A stretch of DNA of 64,000 nucleotides from Polynucleobacter finlandensis (lineage in GTDB: Bacteria > Pseudomonadota > Gammaproteobacteria > Burkholderiales > Burkholderiaceae): the NCBI RefSeq assembly GCF_018881755.1, contig NZ_JACVPS010000009.1:43756-107755 (forward strand), written 5' to 3'. Made by a program: the position numbers and the translations under genes. How positions within the stretch are numbered: the first letter of the stretch is position 1; every line of letters begins with the position of its first letter. The notes below the pieces were generated by a model, which made no database searches, had not been told where the DNA came from, and saw nothing but the letters and a program-made list of their open reading frames with translations. Positions 57,958 through 64,000 of the stretch are shown one piece after another.

Positions 57958-58640
57958 TGATTGAATACAAACGTCCAGACGGCCAATTGGTAAATGCCTA
58001 TTTAGCCGAACCCAAGATAGAAAATGCCCCTGGCATTGTGGTGATTCAGGAGTGGTGGGGTCTAAATGATCAGATTAAAGGGGTAGCTGATCGCTTGGCT
58101 GAAGCAGGCTATCGCGCTTTGGTACCAGACTTATATCGAGGGAAATTGGCACTCGAGGCGAATGAGGCGGAGCACTTAATGAGTGAGCTCAACTTTGGTG
58201 AGGCTGCCGGTCAAGATATCCGAGGTGCGGTTCAGTACTTGAAGTCCACCGCTAGCTCTAAAGTCGCGGTGACGGGCTTTTGTATGGGCGGCGCCTTAAC
58301 AGTGTTATCAGCATGCAATGTTCCCGAGCTTGATGCGACTGTTGTCTGGTACGGCTATCCACCGCTTGAGTATGTTGATGCCAACGCAGTCAGCAAGCCG
58401 ATGATGGCTCACTGGGCTTTGCATGATGATGCTTTTGCTATTGGCGGCGTCGATCATTTAGAAGTAAAACTTAAAGAGGCCGGCGCTCAGTTGGAGTTCT
58501 ATCGTTACGATGCTAAACATGCCTTTGCCAACGAAGAGGCTGACTCCAGAAATCTACCATTCTTAAAGTATCAGGCTGATGCAGCTAAGCTTGCCTGGAC
58601 TCGCACCATGGATTTTCTCAAGAAACAATTGCAAACTTAA
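57954..58640 (+). CDS. Dienelactone hydrolase family protein
   Basis: The 228-residue alpha/beta hydrolase has PGIVVIQEWWGLNDQIKGVADRLAEAGYRALVPDLY, the nucleophile elbow with cysteine in VTGFCMGGALT, and the catalytic aspartate (ALHDDAF) and histidine (DAKHAFANEE). The C-D-H triad and the length match dienelactone hydrolases, which open lactones in aromatic degradation; many relatives act on other esters. No aromatic pathway genes surround it. ATG at 57954 or 57957 may be the start. Confidence 0.88.
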   Translation: MMIEYKRPDGQLVNAYLAEPKIENAPGIVVIQEWWGLNDQIKGVADRLAEAGYRALVPDLYRGKLALEANEAEHLMSELNFGEAAGQDIRGAVQYLKSTASSKVAVTGFCMGGALTVLSACNVPELDATVVWYGYPPLEYVDANAVSKPMMAHWALHDDAFAIGGVDHLEVKLKEAGAQLEFYRYDAKHAFANEEADSRNLPFLKYQADAAKLAWTRTMDFLKKQLQT

Positions 58641-58661
58641 TTCATCACAACATATAACGTC

Positions 58662-59159
58662 ATGCATCTCTTCGCCGAAAATCTAGCAGTAGAAATTTCT
58701 AGTTACTATCGCAATCTAGCACTAGCTCATGGTGTGATTCCCAAGGTTTTCACCTTAGTGAATAGCGATGGCGATCAATACCTCTTTTTCATTGATGATC
58801 TGCGCATGGAAGAGGCTGAAGAGTCACAGTTTTTAGCATACATTGTTCAAGCACATGATGCCGTTTGTTATGCTAGAGGAACGCTTGTGATCCTAGATAA
58901 GACGCAACAACTTATCGAGTTTGCTGTGATTGATCGGGATAACGAAGAGGCTATCGTGTGCTCTGCTGAGTTAACGCGCGATATGGATGACAAGCCAATT
59001 GGCCTTACTGAGTTTGAGAAGGCCTTGGCACCTAAGAAGTCAATCTTCTTTGCGGGCTTGTTTAACTCCCAGAGTCTTTCGGAAGAAAAGACTGAAGACT
59101 TTCAGAGCCTATGGGATGAGATGAAGGGCAAGATTCTTCATAGAACCATGGGCATATAG
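58662..59159 (+). CDS. Hypothetical soluble protein, 165 residues
   Basis: I do not recognise this gene. The 165-residue protein has no signal peptide or membrane segment and is acidic, with strand-rich sections (KVFTLVNSDGDQYLFFIDDLRM and CYARGTLVILDKTQQLIEFAVIDRD) and a helical end. It is flanked by the hydrolase gene and azlC, in the same direction and with 21- and 9-base gaps, so it probably belongs to the same transcript. Confidence 0.7.
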   Translation: MHLFAENLAVEISSYYRNLALAHGVIPKVFTLVNSDGDQYLFFIDDLRMEEAEESQFLAYIVQAHDAVCYARGTLVILDKTQQLIEFAVIDRDNEEAIVCSAELTRDMDDKPIGLTEFEKALAPKKSIFFAGLFNSQSLSEEKTEDFQSLWDEMKGKILHRTMGI

Positions 59160-59168
59160 CCACCTAGA

Positions 59169-59894
59169 ATGACGCCTCAACAGAAGCAGTCCTTTATAGA
59201 GGGCTTCAAAGAGATGTCGCACTCAGGTGTGACGATCTTAACTTGGGGATTTGTCACCGGCATTGCCATGGCCAAGTCGACCCTAACAGTGCACCAAGCA
59301 CTTGCAATGAGTCTCTTAGTCTATGCAGGCTCATCACAGTTGGCAGCGCTTCCGCTGATTGCAGTAGGCCTGCCGATTTGGATGATCTTGATCACCTCAT
59401 TCATGGTGAACTTGCGTTTTGTTATTTTTAGTCTTGGCTTACAAGCCCATTTTTCCTATTTGCCTCTGTGGCGCAGAATCTTCGTTGGGTATTGCACGGC
59501 AGATTTCGGTTACCTCTTATATATCAAGCGTTATCCAAAGCCACAAACAGCACACGAATTACACGCTGATCATCAGCATCTACGTTTGCAATGGATGCAG
59601 GGTATGCAGTTTGCAAATTGGAGCATATGGCAGGTGGGCTCTATTAGCGGGATTCTGTTAGCCAGTCAAATACCAAATAGTTGGGGGCTTGAATTTGCTG
59701 GCGCCATTGCTTTACTGGCCATCATCGTTCCTATGCTCGATCGAGCATCTGCTCGTTGGGCGGCCCTAACTGCAACAGTTGTTGCTGTTGCCACCTATGG
59801 CATTCCGTTTCGACTCAATATTGTTTTGGCAATTGGGGCAGCATTGATTGTGGGCATGATGACCGATAGGTCACCTAAAGGGAGTACGCCTTAA
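59169..59894 (+). CDS. azlC: AzlC-family branched-chain amino acid exporter, large subunit
   Basis: The 241-residue polytopic protein has about six membrane segments with AzlC signatures: GFKEMSHSGVTILTWGFVTGIAMAKS, YAGSSQLAALPLIAVGLPIW and NLRFVIFSLGLQAHF. AzlC/AzlD pairs export branched-chain amino acids such as valine and leucine (as in YgaZH). The partner azlD overlaps it by one base. Confidence 0.9.
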   Translation: MTPQQKQSFIEGFKEMSHSGVTILTWGFVTGIAMAKSTLTVHQALAMSLLVYAGSSQLAALPLIAVGLPIWMILITSFMVNLRFVIFSLGLQAHFSYLPLWRRIFVGYCTADFGYLLYIKRYPKPQTAHELHADHQHLRLQWMQGMQFANWSIWQVGSISGILLASQIPNSWGLEFAGAIALLAIIVPMLDRASARWAALTATVVAVATYGIPFRLNIVLAIGAALIVGMMTDRSPKGSTP

Positions 59895-60229
59895 TGCAGA
59901 TCGATCTGAACATTGCATTCCTGCTGATCGGGATGGCCGTAGTGACAGTTTTGACTCGCGGCTTCTTTCTGATACTGGGTGAGAGAGTTAAAATCTCTCC
60001 TTTGGTTTTAGAGGCAATACGCTTTGCACCATTGGCAGCGATGATCGCGATCTTGGCTCCTGAGATCTTTTTGCCAGCCAATGCTTCCAGCGCTGCTCAG
60101 TTTGACATCCATCTCCCGAATATCTGGGGTGGCATAGCAGCCCTGATTGCCTTTTATTTCAGCAGAAAAATGGTCTTCACCTTGGTTGTCGGAATGGCAG
60201 TCTTTACGGCTATCCGATTTTGGGCTTGA
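59894..60229 (+). CDS. azlD: AzlD-family branched-chain amino acid exporter, small subunit
   Basis: The 111-residue protein has about four hydrophobic segments and matches AzlD: FLLIGMAVVTVLTRGFFLILGERV, VLEAIRFAPLAAMIAILAPEIF and GGIAALIAFYFSRKMVFTLVVGMAVFTAIRF. It forms a two-subunit exporter with AzlC. Its ATG overlaps the azlC stop (TAATG). Confidence 0.9.
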   Translation: MQIDLNIAFLLIGMAVVTVLTRGFFLILGERVKISPLVLEAIRFAPLAAMIAILAPEIFLPANASSAAQFDIHLPNIWGGIAALIAFYFSRKMVFTLVVGMAVFTAIRFWA

Positions 60230-60272
60230 AATAGGGGTTATTCGCCCCCATATAAGGTCTAGCAAGAGTATT

Positions 60273-60359
60273 TGGTGCCCAGGAAGGGACTCGAACCCCC
60301 ACAACCTTACGATCGCCAGCACCTGAAGCTGGTGCGTCTACCAATTTCGCCACCTGGGC
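60273..60359 (-). tRNA. tRNA-Leu, anticodon CAG
   Basis: The minus strand gives a class II tRNA: GCCCAGG acceptor strand, TGGCGAAATTGGTAGACGCA D-arm, anticodon stem CCAGC with loop TTCAGGT (anticodon CAG), a long variable arm, and T-arm GGGGGTTCGAGTCCC ahead of CCTGGGCACCA. The CCA is encoded. A -10 TATAAT lies at 60368-60373 on the minus strand. Confidence 0.95.
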
Positions 60360-60367
60360 ATGCCACT

Positions 60368-60373
60368 ATTATA
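60368..60373 (-). promoter_or_regulatory. -10 box of the tRNA-Leu gene
   Basis: TATAAT on the minus strand ends nine bases before the tRNA 5' end. A good -35 box is not evident. It lies in the 170-base gap between the tRNA and rnr. Confidence 0.55.
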
Positions 60374-60466
60374 GAGGGATGGGTGAATTGGTGACTTTTC
60401 TAACCCAAATGGCTTTTCCCTTCAGACTTGATGGTTTGATACAGTGGGCTTATTCGTAACAAAAAT

Positions 60467-60499
60467 AGATATCTGTAGATATCAATATATATATATATA
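60467..60499. repeat. AGATATC direct repeat and AT dinucleotide run before rnr
   Basis: AGATATC occurs twice (60467-60473 and 60477-60483) and is followed by about 15 bases of alternating A and T (60485-60499). The run lies 32 bases before the rnr start. It could be a mutable promoter or leader element, as runs of this kind vary in length. Confidence 0.6.
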
Positions 60500-60530
60500 A
60501 ACACAGGGCAAGTATTGCCGAAGGAATTAA

Positions 60531-62924
60531 ATGCGTAAAGCAAAAGACTTGGTGCCTCGCGAGGCTGACCGCTTAGGGACAGTTCAAGGACACCGAGATG
60601 GATTTGGATTTGTGATTCCGGATGATGGTGGTGAAGATATTTTCCTTTCGGAAAAGGAAATGTCACGCGTCATGCACGGAGACAGAGTGAATGTACGGGT
60701 ATTGGGAACTGATCGACGTGGTCGCCCTGAAGGGCAGATTGTTGAAGTTGTGCTGCATGCGAACAAAGTAGTGATTGGCCGTCTCTTAAATGAGAATGGT
60801 GTATTAATCGTTGCGCCAGAAGATATGCGGATCGGTCACGATATTTTGATACCACCAAAAGCACACGGCAATGCGAAGTTAGGTCAAGTGGTGAGTGTCG
60901 AGATCATCGACTATCCAGATAGCTATCGACAAGCAGTCGGCCGGGTTGTAGAGGTGTTGGGTGAGATTGATGACCCAGGCATGGAAATAGAGATTGCTGT
61001 ACGCAAGTATGGCGTTCCTCATGAGTTCTCAGCCGCTGCGATGAAAGAAGCTGCCGCATTGCCGGATACCGTTCAACAAGCTGACCTTGAAGGCCGTGTT
61101 GACTTACGTGACATACCCTTAGTTACCATTGACGGTGCAGATGCGCGTGACTTTGATGACGCCGTCTATTGCGAACCCGTCATGTACGGCAAAACCAAAG
61201 CATGGCGCCTGATTGTGGCGATTGCTGACGTTTCTCATTATGTAAAGCCAGGCCATCCATTAGATGACGAAGGTTTGTTGCGAGCAACATCGGTGTATTT
61301 CCCAAGACGGGTGATTCCGATGCTGCCCGAGAAGATCTCCAACGGTTTGTGTTCTCTGAACCCCGGCGTAGATCGCTTATGTATGGTCTGTGACTCGGTT
61401 GTGGACAATAACGGTATTGTTTTGGCTTATCAGTTTTATCCGGCGGTCATGCATTCAGCTCAGCGCTTTACTTATGACACGGTGTGGGAGATTCTATCTA
61501 ATAGCAAGGGGCCTGAAGCTGCACGCTTTGCTGATTTCAGACCGTTATTGGGCAATCTCTATTCTCTGTACAACATCTTGCTGGAAGCCCGCCATAAGCG
61601 TGGCGCTATCGAGTTTGAAACGACTGAGACACAGATTATTAGTAATGAGCTTGGAAAGATTCTCAGAATTGAGCCGCGTCTGCGCAATGATGCTCATCGC
61701 TTGATTGAAGAGTGCATGTTGACGGCGAACGTTTGCGCAGCTGATTTTATTGATAAGAACAAACACCTCAGTCTGTATCGTGTTCATGGCGAACCATCGG
61801 AAGAGAAGTTGGTAACTTTGCGCCAGGTATTACGTACATCCGGCTTATCTCTAGACGGCGGCGAGAAACCCAAGCCAAGAGATTTTGCCAAGCTCATGCG
61901 TGAGATCAAAGATCGACCTGATGCCAATATGTTGCAATCGGTTGTGCTGCGTTCTATGCAACAAGCGATGTATCAGCCAGACAATGAAGGCCATTTCGGT
62001 TTAGCGTATCCAGCGTACTCTCATTTCACCAGCCCAATTCGCCGCTACCCAGATTTGCTCACGCATCGGGTGATTAAATCGATCCTAGCGAAGAAGCCTT
62101 ATGTACCCGTGTTGCCTCCGTTGGTTCCATTGAATCTAACATTGCCACGTAAGGGCAAAGGCAGGGAGAATGCAGTCAATGCCAAGAAATCCCATAGCGA
62201 TGGAAAAGATGCTGCCGCTAAAGGCACAAGGTTACCGAAAGGCGCCAATGCGGCTTTACCGATTTGGGGGCAATTGGGCGTTCACTGCTCATCTAACGAA
62301 CGACGCGCTGATGAAGCATCCCGCGATGTTGAGGCGTGGTTAAAGTGTTACTACATGCGCGATCATTTAGGTCAAGAGTATGCGGGCGCTGTTACTGGTG
62401 TCGCTAACTTTGGCCTGTTTATTCAGCTGGAGAATCTTTTTGTTGAGGGTATGGTGCACGTGACCGAACTCGGTGGAGATTATTTCCAATACGACGAGGC
62501 GCGCCAAGAGTTACGGGGTGAAAGAACGGGTATTCGTTATCGCTTGGGCGATCGCGTGCATGTGTTAGTCAGCCGCGTCGATTTAGATGCCCGCAAGATC
62601 GAATTTAGTCTGGTCAAGGCTACTGGCGCTGAGGGCGGTGGATCTAGTAGACGCCAATTGATTTTAGCGAGCGATACTGGCAGACCTAATAAGATTGCTG
62701 CTTCCAAGAAGAGTCGACCCTCAAGTAAAACGCCCACTAAACATGGTGGCGTCAATGTGAATGCCGCTAAGTCAGCAGGCAATCTAGGAGCCTCTCAGTC
62801 AAAGAGTAAAGCAAGCCGCAAAGGTGGAAAGCCGGGTGGAAAATCATCTAATCCTGGAAGATCTTTAGGTAAGCCCGCCGGCAATAAACCGCCAGTACGT
62901 AGTACCAAGGCTAAGCGAAAGTAA
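60531..62924 (+). CDS. rnr: Ribonuclease R, without the N-terminal helix-turn-helix
   Basis: The 797-residue protein begins directly at the first OB/cold-shock domain (GTVQGHRDGFGFVIPDDG). A stop codon precedes the ATG, so the winged-helix N-terminus (about 75 residues in E. coli) is absent. The RNB catalytic domain has VTIDGADARDFDDAVY and SHFTSPIRRYPDLLTHRVI, then an S1 domain (GAVTGVANFGLFIQLENLF) and a long Lys/Ser/Gly-rich tail. A ~35-residue basic insert lies before GQLGVHCSSNERRADEA. It degrades structured RNA 3' to 5'. rlmB follows by 10 bases. Confidence 0.95.
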   Translation: MRKAKDLVPREADRLGTVQGHRDGFGFVIPDDGGEDIFLSEKEMSRVMHGDRVNVRVLGTDRRGRPEGQIVEVVLHANKVVIGRLLNENGVLIVAPEDMRIGHDILIPPKAHGNAKLGQVVSVEIIDYPDSYRQAVGRVVEVLGEIDDPGMEIEIAVRKYGVPHEFSAAAMKEAAALPDTVQQADLEGRVDLRDIPLVTIDGADARDFDDAVYCEPVMYGKTKAWRLIVAIADVSHYVKPGHPLDDEGLLRATSVYFPRRVIPMLPEKISNGLCSLNPGVDRLCMVCDSVVDNNGIVLAYQFYPAVMHSAQRFTYDTVWEILSNSKGPEAARFADFRPLLGNLYSLYNILLEARHKRGAIEFETTETQIISNELGKILRIEPRLRNDAHRLIEECMLTANVCAADFIDKNKHLSLYRVHGEPSEEKLVTLRQVLRTSGLSLDGGEKPKPRDFAKLMREIKDRPDANMLQSVVLRSMQQAMYQPDNEGHFGLAYPAYSHFTSPIRRYPDLLTHRVIKSILAKKPYVPVLPPLVPLNLTLPRKGKGRENAVNAKKSHSDGKDAAAKGTRLPKGANAALPIWGQLGVHCSSNERRADEASRDVEAWLKCYYMRDHLGQEYAGAVTGVANFGLFIQLENLFVEGMVHVTELGGDYFQYDEARQELRGERTGIRYRLGDRVHVLVSRVDLDARKIEFSLVKATGAEGGGSSRRQLILASDTGRPNKIAASKKSRPSSKTPTKHGGVNVNAAKSAGNLGASQSKSKASRKGGKPGGKSSNPGRSLGKPAGNKPPVRSTKAKRK

Positions 62925-62934
62925 GTAAAACAGA

Positions 62935-63690
62935 ATGAAACAAATATTAGTAGGTTTTCATGCAGTACAAGCGAGGCTTCGAGTAGATCCAGCAAGCTTG
63001 AAGTCAGTCTATTTTGACTCTGGTCGTCGCGATCGCAGGATGGGTGATTTTTTAAAGCAAGCCGAAGAAGTATTGGGCGAACGCTTGCATGCTGCTGATG
63101 CAGAAAGACTCCATAAGCTCACCGGTCATGATCGTCATCAAGGGGTTGTCGCCTTGGCTGAAAAAATGACTGTATCTCGAACGATTACGGAGGTCATTGA
63201 AGATGTTGCGGGTACACAGGAGAAGCCACTGTTCTTGGTGCTCGATGGTGTTACTGACCCCCATAACTTTGGTGCCTGTTTGCGAGTTGCCGATGGTGCA
63301 GGTGTGGATGCGGTAGTGATACCAAAAGATCGCTCAGCTTCCATTAACGCCACTGTGAGCAAGGTCTCTAGTGGCGCATCTGAAGTTATCCCCGTATTGA
63401 CAGTTACCAATCTGGTTCGCAGCATGCGTGAAATGCAAGAAGCTGGTGTTTGGTTAATTGGTACCGATGATGAAGCTACTAAATCCATCTATGACATTGA
63501 TCTCACTGGTCCAATTGCGATTGTGATGGGTGCTGAGGGTGAGGGCATGCGGCGTCTAACGCGTGAGACTTGCGATGAGCTCGTACGCATTCCTATGCAG
63601 GGTGTAGTTGAAAGTCTGAATGTCTCAGTTGCAAGTGGCGTATGCTTGTATGAGGCCTTAAGACAGCGCTTGTCTAAAGCCGCAAAGTAG
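62935..63690 (+). CDS. rlmB: 23S rRNA (guanosine-2251-2'-O)-methyltransferase RlmB
   Basis: The 251-residue SpoU-family enzyme has the N-terminal L30e-like substrate-binding domain ([21 protein letters not shown]) and the knotted SPOUT core: [30 protein letters not shown], then [13 protein letters not shown] and [27 protein letters not shown]. Gene order rnr-rlmB is conserved in proteobacteria. Confidence 0.95.
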   Translation: MKQILVGFHAVQARLRVDPASLKSVYFDSGRRDRRMGDFLKQAEEVLGERLHAADAERLHKLTGHDRHQGVVALAEKMTVSRTITEVIEDVAGTQEKPLFLVLDGVTDPHNFGACLRVADGAGVDAVVIPKDRSASINATVSKVSSGASEVIPVLTVTNLVRSMREMQEAGVWLIGTDDEATKSIYDIDLTGPIAIVMGAEGEGMRRLTRETCDELVRIPMQGVVESLNVSVASGVCLYEALRQRLSKAAK

Positions 63691-63721
63691 TCCCATCCTT
63701 GTTATAACAATAGGGGGTTAT

Positions 63722-63907
63722 ATGAAATGCAATATTGGACACACTGATCGCGTACTGCGCATGACCGTTGGCGTTACTTTGATGGGTCTTGCTGGGTACG
63801 GAATTGTTGGTGCATGGGGTTGGATTGGCATCATTCCGCTGGTAACTGGAATGATGGGCAATTGCCCTGCGTACAGTCTGCTCGGCATTAATACTGCTAA
63901 GAAGTAA
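63722..63907 (+). CDS. DUF2892 (YgaP-like membrane) protein
   Basis: The 61-residue protein has MKCNIGHTDRVLRMTVGV, two short hydrophobic segments and LVTGMMGNCPAYSLLGINT with the conserved Cys-Pro. These match DUF2892, the membrane part of YgaP-like proteins. The function of stand-alone members is not known. A terminator follows 43 bases later. Confidence 0.88.
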   Translation: MKCNIGHTDRVLRMTVGVTLMGLAGYGIVGAWGWIGIIPLVTGMMGNCPAYSLLGINTAKK

Positions 63908-63949
63908 TTAATAAAACTATTTAACAGCCTTGTTATGAAAATCCTTAGC

Positions 63950-63978
63950 AAAGCCATCCTGCGGGGTGGCTTTTCTTT
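63950..63978 (+). terminator. Terminator after the DUF2892 gene
   Basis: AAAGCCATCC pairs with GGGTGGCTTT around a short loop, with one mismatch-like wobble, and is followed by TCTTT. It closes the rnr-rlmB side of the window. Confidence 0.75.
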
Positions 63979-64000
63979 ACCGCCGACAGTCCGCTATCGG

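Noticed and set aside
60430..60530. Mobile element end suggested by AT run and repeats before rnr
   Set aside because: There are no inverted terminal repeats, transposase or target duplication; the repeats are seven bases long.

Overview
The window looks like chromosomal DNA from a small-genome betaproteobacterium of the Burkholderiaceae, most likely Polynucleobacter or a close relative. This rests on gene order and protein style: trxA-rho-rpmE2, surE-pcm-nlpD, ndk-rlmN-ispG-hisS-yfgM-bamB-der-hfq-hflX-hflK-hflC-hisZ-purA, rnr-rlmB, malate synthase G and Bug/TctC binding proteins, with moderate G+C and very tight spacing. The taxon is an inference; no 16S gene is present. I see no insertion sequence, prophage block or CRISPR array.

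Layout. 1-1.6 kb: end of a Bug-type solute-binding protein and two small exported glycine-rich proteins. 1.6-4.7 kb (minus): a GT-C glycosyltransferase and a MATE exporter. 4.8-7.2 kb (minus): trxA, rho and ribosomal protein L31, each with its own terminator. 7.3-13.8 kb: AddB/AddA-like recombination nuclease-helicase. 13.9-15.5 kb: a TPR membrane protein, a DUF1993 protein and a terminated small transcript. 15.5-18.2 kb (minus): a tartrate/D-malate dehydrogenase with a Bug protein, and a DinJ-YafQ toxin-antitoxin pair. 18.3-20.3 kb: an SOS-boxed umuDC operon followed by an untracked 44-residue membrane peptide gene. 20.4-24.9 kb: an ExoX-like exonuclease, 4.5S RNA, dnaX-ybaB-recR and two antitoxin-like genes without toxins. 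25.1-32.6 kb: an OprB-type porin and an RND metal efflux operon. 32.6-37.1 kb: surE-pcm-nlpD, a PolB-like exonuclease and rlmD. 37.2-38.1 kb: a 26-residue membrane peptide and a Bax-inhibitor-1 family protein. 38.3-54.7 kb: the long housekeeping block from ndk to glcB. 54.7-60.2 kb: accessory genes (papain-like orphan, ion channel, MFS, membrane protein, dienelactone hydrolase family, AzlCD). 60.3-64 kb: tRNA-Leu, rnr, rlmB and a DUF2892 protein.

How the genes work together. DNA repair and replication are well represented (AddAB, UmuDC, ExoX, DnaX, YbaB, RecR). The ndk-purA block combines RNA modification, isoprenoid and histidine metabolism, outer-membrane assembly, RNA chaperoning and the FtsH-modulating HflKC complex. 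The most interesting items are small or unusual: four untracked short ORFs (three with good ribosome binding sites), a RelB-like tail fused to a catalytically dead nucleotidyltransferase domain, hflX with no ordinary start codon near the hfq stop, a 20-bp perfect palindrome in the rho leader, and promoters whose -10 boxes lie only 7-9 bases before an ATG, implying leaderless mRNAs. None is a proven new system.
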